DNA of 64,000 bases, taken from positions 248,001-312,000 of the forward strand of contig NZ_AJKR01000002.1 in NCBI RefSeq assembly GCF_000257665.1, given 5' to 3'. This stretch comes from Candidatus Aquiluna sp. IMCC13023 (lineage in GTDB: Bacteria; Actinomycetota; Actinomycetes; Actinomycetales; Microbacteriaceae). Position 1 is the stretch's first letter, and each line of letters starts with the position of its first letter. The notes under the pieces are model-generated. The model had not been told where the DNA came from. It did not search any database and saw nothing but the letters and a program-made list of their open reading frames with translations. This document shows, in pieces, positions 38,648 to 48,740 of this stretch. The position numbers and the translations under genes are program-made.

Positions 38648-39910
38648 ATGACCGTAAAGAACAACAGGTCGCGTGCACTCATGGCTTTGTCTGCAGCAGG
38701 CGTTTCGGCGCTTGTTCTGGCTGGCTGTGCAGCGACAACAACCGCCGGCGGCTGTGAGCTAGGTCCTGAGCAGGATGGAGACCTAGTACTAAACCTAGGT
38801 ACCGCACTGCCTTTGACCGGTAACCTCGCTTTCCTAGGCCCACCAGAAGAAGCTGGTGCTGCTCTAGCGATTGACGAGATCAACGCTGCCAACAAGGGAC
38901 TCACAATTGACGCTACTTTTGGCGACTCTGGTGACACCGACAACAAGGCTTACGACACTGAAATCCCACGTCTTCTTGGCGCAGGTGCTCAGGCAATCGT
39001 TGGTGCTGCATCTTCAGGTGTATCACTTCAGTTCATCGACCGCGTTATTGCTGAGTGTGTAATTCACTTCTCACCAGCTAACACCTCAGCAGCTTTCACT
39101 GACTACGAGGACAAGGGCCTGTACTTCCGTACCGCTCCTTCAGACGTACTTCAGGGTGAAGTTCTAGGTAACCTAATCGCAGAAGACGGCCACCAGAGAA
39201 TCTCATTTATCGTTCTAAATGACTCATACGGTACCGGTCTAGCTGAGTTCACCAAAGCTGCCTTCGAGGCTGCTGGTGGAGAGGTTATTGCTGAGCCTAC
39301 CTACAACACTGGTGACACTAACTTCACCGCTCAGATTGCTGAGGCACTAGCCGGAGACCCAGACGCAATCGTTCTAATTACATTCGACGAGGCAAAGACC
39401 ATCGTGCCTGAGCTAACAAGCCAGTTCCCTGGTGACAAGCTTTACTTCGTTGACGGTAACCTAACCAACTACTCTGATGACTTCGCTGCTGGCACCCTTG
39501 AGGGTGCTAAGGGTACCTACCCAGGCGTGAACGAGGCAAACATTGCTGACTTCGTTGCGAAGCTTGATGCAAACTGGCAGGCACGCGGCAACGCAGCCTT
39601 GGAGCTAAACGCTTACGGTCCTGAGACCTATGACGCAGTTATAGTGCTTGCACTTGCTGCTCTAGAGGCGCGTAGCACCCAGGGTGCCAACATGTCAGAG
39701 AAGCTTCAGGAAGTTTCTGGAGGTTCTGGAAGCGGTACCAAGTGCACGAGCTTCGCTCAGTGTGCTGACATCATCAACGATGGTGGAACCGCAGACTATG
39801 ACGGTCCATCGGGAAACATTACCTTCAATGACGTTGGAGACCCAACAGACGGTAACATCCTGATCCAGCAGTTCGATGGAAACAACGTTCCAGCTACCAT
39901 TCGTGGCTAG
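38648..39910 (+). CDS. ABC transporter substrate-binding lipoprotein, branched-chain amino-acid type
   Basis: Extracytoplasmic binding protein of the LivK/Peripla_BP_6 family, 420 residues. A lipoprotein signal peptide ends in LAGC (residues 24-27), so C27 is the lipid anchor. The start ATG 38648 follows AAGGAG; an upstream in-frame start is unnecessary. The mature part opens LVLNLGTALPLTGNLAFLGP, the family pattern. CTA and GGT/GCT codon use suggests high expression. It is convergent with the permease and ATPase genes rather than in their operon; the ligand could be an amino acid, amide or other small solute. Confidence 0.9.
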   Translation: MTVKNNRSRALMALSAAGVSALVLAGCAATTTAGGCELGPEQDGDLVLNLGTALPLTGNLAFLGPPEEAGAALAIDEINAANKGLTIDATFGDSGDTDNKAYDTEIPRLLGAGAQAIVGAASSGVSLQFIDRVIAECVIHFSPANTSAAFTDYEDKGLYFRTAPSDVLQGEVLGNLIAEDGHQRISFIVLNDSYGTGLAEFTKAAFEAAGGEVIAEPTYNTGDTNFTAQIAEALAGDPDAIVLITFDEAKTIVPELTSQFPGDKLYFVDGNLTNYSDDFAAGTLEGAKGTYPGVNEANIADFVAKLDANWQARGNAALELNAYGPETYDAVIVLALAALEARSTQGANMSEKLQEVSGGSGSGTKCTSFAQCADIINDGGTADYDGPSGNITFNDVGDPTDGNILIQQFDGNNVPATIRG

Positions 39911-39926
39911 TAACTAGTTTCAATCA

Positions 39927-39967
39927 AGAAACCCCCTCGGGCTTAGGCCCGAGGGGGTTTCTCTTTT
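39927..39967 (+). terminator. Terminator of the binding-protein gene
   Basis: 16-bp perfect stem (AGAAACCCCCTCGGGC with GCCCGAGGGGGTTTCT), TTAG loop, then CTTTT. Very strong rho-independent terminator 17 bases after the stop. Confidence 0.92.
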
Positions 39968-40067
39968 AACTGAGTGTTTTGGCCTTTATTGAAACCCCGT
40001 GACTGGGTGTCAGGCATTTTCGTCTCTAAAGATGTCAAGAGCCGCTTGCGGTTGAAGGCGCTTAAAG

Positions 40068-40100
40068 AAGTAATCCCTCAGCATGGCCAAGGGATTACTT
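40068..40100 (-). terminator. Terminator of the liv operon
   Basis: 11-bp perfect inverted repeat AAGTAATCCCT/AGGGATTACTT with an 11-base loop, followed on the minus strand by CTTTAAG. It lies 27 bases past the stop of the 52-codon gene, supporting that gene as the end of the operon. Confidence 0.65.
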
Positions 40101-40127
40101 TGCTCCAACTGAACGGGGTTGGTAACT

Positions 40128-40286
40128 CTACTTCGACCTGCGGGAGGTCACTTCAAACGCTGCACCGATGGCAACCCCAAGGGCGATACCCAGGCCAACG
40201 TTGTCGATCGCTACGCCGAAAGCCACACCAATCACTACACCTATTGCTACGAAAAAGCCCGGAGGACGTGTCTTTTTAGGTGCCAA
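40128..40286 (-). CDS. 52-residue glycine-zipper small membrane protein
   Basis: Short gene behind livF. From TTG 40286 (11-base overlap with livF) it encodes a basic start MAPKKTRPPG, then a hydrophobic stretch of repeated small-residue pairs (VAIGVVIGVAFGVAI, then GLGIALGVAIGAAFE) and a basic end SRRSK. The G-x3-G spacing is a glycine-zipper pattern typical of small proteins that pack within membranes. No start closer to consensus exists, and an upstream stop in frame limits extension. A terminator follows its stop. It might modulate the transporter; the function is unknown. Confidence 0.65.
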   Translation of the reverse strand: MAPKKTRPPGFFVAIGVVIGVAFGVAIDNVGLGIALGVAIGAAFEVTSRRSK

Positions 40287-40995
40287 GGGTTCCCAGGTAG
40301 AGACCGACGACCTGTGGGTCGTTCAGAAGCTCTCTACCGGTGCCTGTGACGGCATCGGTGCCCTGATCTAGAACATAACCTCGGTCAGCGATTTGAAGGC
40401 AACGACGAGCGTTCTGTTCAACCATGATGCAGGTCACGCCTGCCTTGTTGATCTCTGAAACTCGAAGGAAGGCCTCATCCTGCCTAACAGGGCTAAGGCC
40501 CGCAGAAGGCTCGTCGAGCAGCAGAACGCTTGGCTCCATCATCAGTGCCCGGCCCATGGCAACCATTTGACGTTCTCCACCGGATAGTGAGCCGGCGCGC
40601 TGCTTTAGGCGCTTGCCGAGCTCGTCGAAAATAGAGACTACGAATTCAAGACGCTTCTCGTAGTTTTTTGGATCCTGGAAAACACCCATTTGAAGGTTCT
40701 CTTCAATGGTTAGTGAGGGAAAGACATTGTTGTTTTGGGGAATATACCCAACACCCTTAGCAACCAGCTGGTTTGGCTTCTGACCCACGATGTCTTCACC
40801 GTTCAGAGTGATTGACCCGTCACGAACCTTTACGAGCCCGAATATTGATTTCAGGAGGGTTGACTTACCAGCACCGTTAGGTCCGATGATTCCGATTAGT
40901 TCGCCCTTGTCGGCGTATAGGTTGGCCTCATTCAGAATGTTTACTCCCGGCAAGTAGCCGGCGGTGAGGTTCTTGACATCTACAACTCGGGTCAT
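40276..40995 (-). CDS. livF: Liv-type ABC transporter ATP-binding protein LivF
   Basis: One of two ATPases of a branched-chain amino-acid-type importer; 239 residues. Walker A GPNGAGKST, signature LSGGERQ and Walker B LLLDEPSAGL are intact, and the LivF hallmark IMVEQNARRCLQIADRGYVL is present. ATGA overlap with livG. Last annotated transporter gene before the small zipper protein. Confidence 0.95.
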   Translation of the reverse strand: MTRVVDVKNLTAGYLPGVNILNEANLYADKGELIGIIGPNGAGKSTLLKSIFGLVKVRDGSITLNGEDIVGQKPNQLVAKGVGYIPQNNNVFPSLTIEENLQMGVFQDPKNYEKRLEFVVSIFDELGKRLKQRAGSLSGGERQMVAMGRALMMEPSVLLLDEPSAGLSPVRQDEAFLRVSEINKAGVTCIMVEQNARRCLQIADRGYVLDQGTDAVTGTGRELLNDPQVVGLYLGTLGT

Positions 40996-41885
40996 TTGTC
41001 TTTCTCCTGGTCGATGATGCTAATTCTCCCTGTGACAACACCAAGATCAGTGTCCTGATGGGCACCCAGATAGGCGTCAATTACGGCCTGCTCGTTCATA
41101 ACAGTCTCTGGCGGGCCTTCGGCCACTACTTTACCTTCGGCCATTACGACCACCCAGTCTGCAATGTGTCGAACCATGTGCATGTCGTGCTCAACAAACA
41201 ACACGGTCATACCTTCTTTTTTCAGGTCCAAAACATGGCCAAGCAGGGACTGAGTCAGTGCAGGATTAACACCGGCCATTGGCTCATCGAGCATTACCAG
41301 CACAGGGTCGGTCATCAATGCCCTTGCCATCTCCAGCAGCTTGCGCTGACCGCCGGATAGCGATGCTGCGAAATCTGCCTGCTTGGTGTCAAGCTTGAAT
41401 CGCTTCAGTAGCTCAATTGCCTTGAGCTCAATCTCAGCATCCTGCTTTCTCCAGGATCTTGGAAAAAGAGCGCGGAAGATGCTCTCGCCGACTTGATTCT
41501 TCGCGCCAAGTTTCATGTTGTCCAGCACTGTCAAAAGGCTCAAGGCCTTGGTTAGCTGGAAGGTTCGAACTTGACCCATCTGGGCAACTTTGTAGCTTGG
41601 AACTCCCGATAGCGAAGTGCCTAGGAACGCCCACTCGCCAGTATCAGGTGTGTCAAAGCCAGTTAGCAGGTTAAACAGGGTTGTCTTGCCGGCACCATTT
41701 GGTCCAATAAGCGCGGTGATGGCGTTCTTCGGAATTTCCAGGTGCTCGACATCCACCGCTGTGAGGCCACCGAAGCTCTTTTTGACATGGTCAATAATGA
41801 GCATTGGATCGGTCTTTTTACAGCCTGGTGCCGCTTCGCCGATGTGTAGACCGGTTGATTTTATTGGTGAGTCGTTATTTGACAA
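40992..41885 (-). CDS. livG: Liv-type ABC transporter ATP-binding protein LivG
   Basis: Second ATPase; 297 residues from TTG 41885, which lies in the last codons of livM behind GAGGGAG. The ABC core starts at about residue 28 (MLIIDHVKKSFGGL), and ATG 41804 there is an alternative start but has no ribosome site. Walker A GPNGAGKTT, signature SLSGGQRK, Walker B VMLDEPMAGV and the LivG-type C-terminus are present. Overlaps livM by 11 bases and livF by 4. Confidence 0.94.
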   Translation of the reverse strand: MSNNDSPIKSTGLHIGEAAPGCKKTDPMLIIDHVKKSFGGLTAVDVEHLEIPKNAITALIGPNGAGKTTLFNLLTGFDTPDTGEWAFLGTSLSGVPSYKVAQMGQVRTFQLTKALSLLTVLDNMKLGAKNQVGESIFRALFPRSWRKQDAEIELKAIELLKRFKLDTKQADFAASLSGGQRKLLEMARALMTDPVLVMLDEPMAGVNPALTQSLLGHVLDLKKEGMTVLFVEHDMHMVRHIADWVVVMAEGKVVAEGPPETVMNEQAVIDAYLGAHQDTDLGVVTGRISIIDQEKDK

Positions 41886-42858
41886 AGGTCAGCTCCCTCT
41901 TGTCTCCGAAAATACCCTGAGGCCTGTAAATCACAAGCAACATCAAACCGATACCCACCAGCACGAATCTCAGCGTTGCCGCTTGAGTTCCGGAAACTGG
42001 CAAGATGCCCGCTAACGCGAGCTCCGGCAAGATGTTTGATAAGAATGCCTGGAGTGTCCAGAAGATAACTGCACCAATAACCGGACCCCAGATTGTCGCG
42101 GCACCACCGAGTAGCAGTGATGTCCAGATGAAGAAGGTGATTGAGGTCACATACACACCCGGAGAAACGTTCGCGAATGCGGCGTAAATAATTCCACCCA
42201 TTCCACCGAAGATGCCGCCGATGATAAGTGCCTGAAGTTTGTAAGCGAAGACGTTTTTACCGAGAGCCCTGATGGCCTCTTCGTCCTCGCGGATACCCTT
42301 GATAACTCTTCCCCAGGGTGAGCGCATGAGTGCCCACAGGAACCAAACACAAACAGCTAGGACACCTAGTCCAAAGGTAAGAACCCAAAGAGTTTCGGAG
42401 TTGTAAGTCCAAGGTCCCCAACCATAGGATCCCGGTGGGAATGGGTTTGCACTCGTGAATCCGCCGGCGTTGTTGTAACCAAAAAGACCGTCCGCGCTAC
42501 CAGTGACATCGGTGAAGGCTGTGGTCAGGAACAACAGCCTGACGATCTCGGCCGCCGCAATGGTCACGATTGCTAGGTAATCTCCACGAAGCCTCAGCGT
42601 CGGGACGCCCAACAGAATGGCGAACAAGATAGATCCGATGATGCCGACAATCATGCCGCCCCACCATGGGAAACCAAAAGTTAGGACCGATATCGCGTAC
42701 CCGTAGGCACCGATGGCCATGAATCCTGCGATACCGAAGTTCAGCAGGCCTGCGAAACCAAAGTGCATTGCCAATCCAAGTGCTGCAAGTGCAAAAGCAA
42801 TTGTGGTGGGCGTTAGCAGCCCTGCCAAGGTGTTATTTATAATTGTTCCCCAGTCCAT
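41875..42858 (-). CDS. livM: Liv-type ABC transporter permease LivM
   Basis: Inner-membrane permease, 327 residues with about eight to ten membrane segments. Family motifs GLLNFGIAGFMAIGAYGYAI and GVPTLRLRGDYLAIVTIAAAEI are present, and a loop SPWGRVIKGIREDEEAIRALGKNV matches the ATPase-coupling helix. The MDWGTIINNTL start is 10 bases after livH with AGGAGGTAGC upstream. Confidence 0.94.
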   Translation of the reverse strand: MDWGTIINNTLAGLLTPTTIAFALAALGLAMHFGFAGLLNFGIAGFMAIGAYGYAISVLTFGFPWWGGMIVGIIGSILFAILLGVPTLRLRGDYLAIVTIAAAEIVRLLFLTTAFTDVTGSADGLFGYNNAGGFTSANPFPPGSYGWGPWTYNSETLWVLTFGLGVLAVCVWFLWALMRSPWGRVIKGIREDEEAIRALGKNVFAYKLQALIIGGIFGGMGGIIYAAFANVSPGVYVTSITFFIWTSLLLGGAATIWGPVIGAVIFWTLQAFLSNILPELALAGILPVSGTQAATLRFVLVGIGLMLLVIYRPQGIFGDKRELTFVK

Positions 42859-42868
42859 GAGCTACCTC

Positions 42869-44170
42869 CTATCCGACTCTCTGTCTTCGTCCCATAAGGC
42901 CCTGTGGCCTAAAGAGTAGTACTCCAATTAGCACGACGAGCGCGCCGACGTACTTCAAATCTGAAGGTATGAACAAGCTCGAGGTCTCAACCAGAATTCC
43001 CACTACGAGAGCTCCAATCAATGCACCGAATGCCGTTCCAAGACCACCTAAGGTAACGGCGGCGAAGATGAGAAGCAGAATCTGCGTTCCCATGTCCCAC
43101 TTGATTCCGGGTCGGAAATATGCCCAAAGAACTCCGGATAGTCCTGCTAGTGCAGCCGACACGATCCAAACAATTCGAACTACTTTGTCGACGTCGATAC
43201 CGGACGCGGCAGCTAGGTCCGGGTTGTCCGAGATTGCGCGCGTAGCTTTTCCAGTGTTGGTTCTAAGTAGCCAGAAGGCAAATGCAAGAATCGCAACAAT
43301 GGAAATGCCCATCGAGTAGAGGTCATTGACGCTCAGTGCAACGGATCCAAAGAGGTTAATCTTCGGCGAATCAAAACCTGGAAGCTGTTCGGTTCCACCA
43401 CCGATGAAGAACTGAATTATGTACCGAAGAGTTAGCGATAGGCCGATGGAAATGATCATCAACTGAACAATGCCCAGGCCTTTGTTCCGAAGCGGCTTCC
43501 ACAACCCGGCATCCATGGACCACCCGAACCCGGCAGAAATAATCACGGCCGCCGGAATCGCAGCCCAAATTGGTACTTGAAGTACTGTGCCAAGAATCAG
43601 AGCAGCAACAGCTCCGAAGGTAACCATCTCTCCGTGTGCAAAGTTAGACAGACCAGTTGTTCCGAATACCAGAGACAGACCTACCGAGGCAAGCCCGAGC
43701 ATAAGTCCGAAGTTGATTCCGTAAATAAGACGGGCAACAAATTGGTCAAAGAACGAAACTTCATTTCGCTCACCCTGGCCAATAAAAAAGTTTTTTACGA
43801 CACGGTCGGAGAGCCCAAGGTCGACATCTTGGGTGGCTCCGCCCTCTAGGACAGCGATGCCTGGAGGAAGTGTTTCTTGGTCCAGGGTGACTGTATAGGT
43901 GTCCTTAGTCGGCACTCCAATTAGCCAGCTTCCGTCATCGCTGGTGAGAACCTCAGCGGTATAGGACGGCCCTTCGACCACAATGCGGACCCCGCCAATT
44001 GCTTCGCCCTTAATTTTCACGTTACCAAGCACAGCGTGGTCAAACTCTTCTCCGACGCTGTCGGCCTGGGCTGGTGACACCAGAAGACCAAGGCCGATGA
44101 TCAGAGCGGTGAATACGACTACTACTAGTTTCAGGAAACGTTTTGGATTGCCCACGGAGAGGAAATTCAC
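42869..44170 (-). CDS. livH: Liv-type permease LivH with exported N-terminal domain
   Basis: 433 residues against about 290-300 for LivH. GTG 44170 is chosen for TGGAGG four bases upstream; the longer open frame runs back into guaB. Residues 1-36 form a Sec signal peptide (basic NPKRFLK, long hydrophobic run, cleavage after AQA). Residues about 45-110 look like a carboxypeptidase-regulatory-type beta-sandwich (GGVRIVVEGPSYTAEVLTSD; GSWLIGVPTKDTYTVTL). The LivH permease follows from about residue 145 (GTTGLSNFAHGEMVTFGAV). First gene of the minus-strand liv operon. Confidence 0.9.
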   Translation of the reverse strand: MNFLSVGNPKRFLKLVVVVFTALIIGLGLLVSPAQADSVGEEFDHAVLGNVKIKGEAIGGVRIVVEGPSYTAEVLTSDDGSWLIGVPTKDTYTVTLDQETLPPGIAVLEGGATQDVDLGLSDRVVKNFFIGQGERNEVSFFDQFVARLIYGINFGLMLGLASVGLSLVFGTTGLSNFAHGEMVTFGAVAALILGTVLQVPIWAAIPAAVIISAGFGWSMDAGLWKPLRNKGLGIVQLMIISIGLSLTLRYIIQFFIGGGTEQLPGFDSPKINLFGSVALSVNDLYSMGISIVAILAFAFWLLRTNTGKATRAISDNPDLAAASGIDVDKVVRIVWIVSAALAGLSGVLWAYFRPGIKWDMGTQILLLIFAAVTLGGLGTAFGALIGALVVGILVETSSLFIPSDLKYVGALVVLIGVLLFRPQGLMGRRQRVG

Positions 44171-44221
44171 CTGTCCTCCATATCTGGGTGAGCTGCGTCG
44201 CTCACAGTTGACCCTAAAAGG

Positions 44222-44264
44222 GGTATTGGAAAATAATACCAATTCATAAGAGTACACAATTGTG
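44222..44264 (-). promoter_or_regulatory. livH promoter and operator-like dyads
   Basis: On the minus strand a -10 TATTAT (44238-44233) lies inside the dyad GGTATT/AATACC (44222-44227, 44235-44240). The perfect 10-bp palindrome CACAATTGTG (44255-44264) lies just upstream at the -35 region. Their placement suggests a repressor or activator of the liv operon; the regulator is unknown. Confidence 0.45.
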
Positions 44265-44284
44265 AACGTACCTATTTGTAATAA

Positions 44285-45865
<1,581 letters not shown>

Positions 45866-45879
45866 GCAGGTAATAAAAA

Positions 45880-46995
45880 ATGACTGAAGTAGAAATCGGC
45901 CGATCGAAGAGAGCAATCAACGGCTACGCATTCGATGACATCGCAATTGTGCCAACCAGAAGAACCCGGGACCCGGGAGATGTTTCAACCAGCTGGAGTA
46001 TCGACGCCTTCCAGTTCGACATGCCGGTAATCGCGGCCCCTACTGACTCGGCAATGAGTCCTGCGACCGTGATTGCACTTGGGAAGCTCGGCGGACTTGG
46101 TGTTCTTGATTTGGAAGGCCTCTGGACCAGGTACGAGGATCCAACTCAGCAGTTAGCTGAAATCGCGAATGCCAAGGACGAGGACGCCACGGCAGTCTTG
46201 CAGCGCGTCTACTCTCAACCGATTCAAGCCGAACTCATCAGGGCTCGTCTTGAAGAAATTAGAGCCGCCGGTGTCAGGGTTGCCGGAGCACTTTCTCCTC
46301 AGCGAACAGCGGAGTTTTCCGAGATTGTTTTGAAATCCGGAGTCGATATGTTCGTTATTCGTGGAAACACAGTTTCGGCCGAGCACGTGTCGCAAGGAGC
46401 AGAAGCGCTAAACCTCAAAGAATTCATTTACCAGCTTGATGTTCCGGTGATTGTGGGCGGGGCAGCTACCTACACCGCCGCATTGCACCTCATGCGAACT
46501 GGTGCAGCCGGAGTCTTGGTTGGCTTTGGCGGCGGAGCAGCCAGTGCTACCAGAAAAGTTTTGGGCATTCATGCTCCGATGGCCACCGCCGTTGCTGATG
46601 TGGCTGCGGCCCGCCGTGACTACATGGATGAATCCGGTGGTCGCTACGTTCACGTAATTGCTGACGGAGGACTTGGCACATCCGGCGACATGGTTAAAGC
46701 AATTGCTTGTGGAGCGGATGCCGTGATGTTGGGCACCGTTCTTGCAAGAGCTGCCGAAGCACCAGGCCAAGGCTGGCACTGGGGCCCAGAGGCGGTAAAT
46801 TCCTCGCTTCCAAGAGGTCAGCGAGTGTGGGTTGGCTCGCATGCTCCACTTGAGCAAATTTTGATGGGACCCACTAGCTCTGCAGACGGCACTGCAAACT
46901 TAATAGGAGCACTGCGTCGGTCAATGGCCACCACCGGGTACTCGGACGTCAAAGAATTCCAGCGCGTCGATGTAGTTGCGAATTCATACATCTAA
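45880..46995 (+). CDS. guaB3: GuaB3 family IMP dehydrogenase-related protein
   Basis: 371-residue TIM-barrel paralogue next to guaB (14-bp gap). It has the family start YAFDDIAIVPTRRTRDPGDV and no CBS domains. The segment equivalent to the catalytic Cys loop reads GFGGGAASATRKV and lacks the cysteine, as I recall for actinobacterial GuaB3. A cyanobacterial GuaB3 has been described as a GMP reductase; whether this one is catalytic is open. Conserved guaB-guaB3 pairing supports a purine role. Confidence 0.88.
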   Translation: MTEVEIGRSKRAINGYAFDDIAIVPTRRTRDPGDVSTSWSIDAFQFDMPVIAAPTDSAMSPATVIALGKLGGLGVLDLEGLWTRYEDPTQQLAEIANAKDEDATAVLQRVYSQPIQAELIRARLEEIRAAGVRVAGALSPQRTAEFSEIVLKSGVDMFVIRGNTVSAEHVSQGAEALNLKEFIYQLDVPVIVGGAATYTAALHLMRTGAAGVLVGFGGGAASATRKVLGIHAPMATAVADVAAARRDYMDESGGRYVHVIADGGLGTSGDMVKAIACGADAVMLGTVLARAAEAPGQGWHWGPEAVNSSLPRGQRVWVGSHAPLEQILMGPTSSADGTANLIGALRRSMATTGYSDVKEFQRVDVVANSYI

Positions 46996-47742
46996 ATGAA
47001 ACCGAGTTTCTTCTCGATTGCCCGCAAGCCCAAATGGCTCGGGGGGCTAGCGATAGCCGCATTGGTGGCGATTTCCTTCTCGTTGCTAATGCAGTGGCAG
47101 CTAGAGCGAACCTTTAGTTACGTCGGCGTAAGTGAGCAGGAGCTAGCGCCTGTTCCACTAAGTGAACTTGCTGGACTCGAGGGCATTACTCCTGGAGCCT
47201 ACGATCGCCTCGCGACCGTGAACGTAACTTTAGATCCAGAAAACTCATTTATTGTGCAGGACCGTCTTCAGCTAGTTGGCAATGATTTGGTTCCAGGCTA
47301 TTGGCTGATCACCAACTCTTTTGTCGAAATTGGTGACCAATTAGTTAGTCTCACCCTTGGCCTGGGTTATTCCGAGGACGTCTCTGAACTTCTCACGGCA
47401 CAGAGCGAACTGGAAAGTTCGAATCACAGCATCACCGGCTACGTTGAGCCGAACGAGGCAGTTAGAGAATCTGACTCGAAAGACTTGCTTGGTTCGGTAT
47501 CGCTCGCGCAGCTTGTGAATCTCTACAGCCCGGAACAGGTGGTTAGCTATCCGGTTTATTTGATACTCAGCGAGGGCATAGATCTTCCGGTCGAAAGGAT
47601 TTCGATCGACATCAGGGCTCAGGAAATAGAGGTCAACTGGTTGACCGCTTTTTACGCAATCGAGTGGGCCTTTTTCGCCCTAGTGGCCTTTTATCTTTGG
47701 TGGCGACTAGTTCAGGATGAGCGGGCACGACTGAGTACGTGA
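46996..47742 (+). CDS. SURF1 family cytochrome oxidase assembly protein
   Basis: 248 residues: a membrane segment at about residues 15-35 (LAIAALVAISFSLLMQWQLER), an extracytoplasmic domain with the SURF1-like VQDRLQLVGNDLVPGYWLIT, and a second membrane segment near residues 212-235. SURF1 proteins assist heme a insertion into aa3-type cytochrome c oxidase. Starts right after the guaB3 stop, as in other Actinobacteria. Confidence 0.82.
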   Translation: MKPSFFSIARKPKWLGGLAIAALVAISFSLLMQWQLERTFSYVGVSEQELAPVPLSELAGLEGITPGAYDRLATVNVTLDPENSFIVQDRLQLVGNDLVPGYWLITNSFVEIGDQLVSLTLGLGYSEDVSELLTAQSELESSNHSITGYVEPNEAVRESDSKDLLGSVSLAQLVNLYSPEQVVSYPVYLILSEGIDLPVERISIDIRAQEIEVNWLTAFYAIEWAFFALVAFYLWWRLVQDERARLST

Positions 47743-47805
47743 CCGAATTGTTATTTTTTATTGTGGTTTTTTGCCCGTTTCTATCTTTTTAGCTGAGAAA
47801 AGCCT

Positions 47806-47819
47806 GCTAATTTATTAGC
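47806..47819 (+). promoter_or_regulatory. Dyad upstream of the DeoR-type regulator gene
   Basis: Inverted repeat GCTAAT-TT-ATTAGC, 36 bases before the regulator's start in a T-rich promoter region. A plausible autoregulatory operator. Confidence 0.4.
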
Positions 47820-47855
47820 TACTACGGGAACCAGACAATTTCGGAGACTACAAAG

Positions 47856-48620
47856 ATGTTGGCAGAAGAGCGAAGGCTACAGCTGAGCGAGTGGGCTCGC
47901 GTAGAAGGCCGTGTCGATGCAAACGTAGCTGCCTCGAACCTAGATGTCGCAGTTGAGACCGTTAGAAGAGACTTAGATGTTCTTCAGCGCCGCGGTGTTC
48001 TGCGCCGCGTGCACGGCGGAGCAATTTCACTTGAGAGATTTGCTCACGAGTACACAATCCCAGAGCGATATGGACAGAATCCGAATCAAAAGCGACTGGT
48101 CGCCGATGTTGCGGCTTCCTTTATCCCCGATGAGGGATGCATCTTTGTTGACGGTGGCACTACTACTGAGTGCCTGGCTGTTTATCTTCGAAACAAGCCC
48201 GGTCTGTTGGTAGTAACCAACAACCTGACCTTGGCCGGAAAGATCGCCGATTCGACTACGCAGACTTATTTGCTCGGCGGCAAAATCAGGCCCGCCACCT
48301 TGAGCGCCGTGGGCGCCAAAACTTGTGAAGACCTGCGGGAACTAACTGCTTCGGTTAGCTTCATCGGGGCCAACGGCTTCTCTCTAGAGGCAGGGGCCAC
48401 GGCATTTGATACCGACGAGGCCCTAGTGAAAAAGACCATGATGGCTAACTCCCGGGAGCGAATCCTCTTGGTTGATAGCGGCAAATTTGGCTCGACCTAC
48501 CCGGCAAAATTTTCTGCTTTTTCAGGTTTTGACCGCATAGTGACTAACGTCGATGTCGACGCTTCGTTCACAGATGCGCTTGCGGGAAGCGGGGTCCAGA
48601 TTGCTCTGGCCCAACAATAA
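47856..48620 (+). CDS. DeoR/GlpR-family transcriptional regulator of the mannitol locus
   Basis: 254 residues. The N-terminal winged helix-turn-helix (residues about 5-58; VDANVAASNLDVAVETVRRDLDVLQRRGVLRRVHGG) matches the DeoR signature. The C-terminal sugar-phosphate sensor domain (DeoRC) contains VDGGTTTECLA and IGANGFSLEAGAT. Members sense phosphorylated sugars. Position just before the PTS genes implies control of mannitol uptake, probably with mannitol-1-phosphate or fructose-6-phosphate as signal (inference). Confidence 0.9.
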   Translation: MLAEERRLQLSEWARVEGRVDANVAASNLDVAVETVRRDLDVLQRRGVLRRVHGGAISLERFAHEYTIPERYGQNPNQKRLVADVAASFIPDEGCIFVDGGTTTECLAVYLRNKPGLLVVTNNLTLAGKIADSTTQTYLLGGKIRPATLSAVGAKTCEDLRELTASVSFIGANGFSLEAGATAFDTDEALVKKTMMANSRERILLVDSGKFGSTYPAKFSAFSGFDRIVTNVDVDASFTDALAGSGVQIALAQQ

Positions 48621-48621
48621 A

Positions 48622-48647
48622 TTTCACTGGCAGAGAAGCCAGTGGAA
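48622..48647 (+). terminator. Hairpin after the DeoR-type gene
   Basis: 10-bp stem TTTCACTGGC/GCCAGTGGAA (one G-T pair) with loop AGAGAA, immediately after the stop. No T-tract, so it may be a weak terminator or an attenuator in the 120-bp leader of mtlA. Confidence 0.4.
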
Positions 48648-48688
48648 GAGGATGGAGAACGGCCGATTACTTGCCTGCAAGCAAGCAG

Positions 48689-48717
48689 TTGACCTGACTC
48701 TGTTTAATAAATACAAC
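48689..48717 (+). promoter_or_regulatory. Candidate mtlA promoter
   Basis: TTGACC (48689-48694), 17-bp spacer, TACAAC (48712-48717). The -10 is imperfect. The ribosome site AGGAAGG follows at 48726-48732. Confidence 0.4.
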
Positions 48718-48740
48718 CCCTTATTAGGAAGGTAGTACCC

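Noticed and set aside
39974-40279. Plus-strand frames of 67-101 codons after the livK terminator
   Set aside because: They are antisense to the 52-codon glycine-zipper gene and the liv terminator; no ribosome site or family features.
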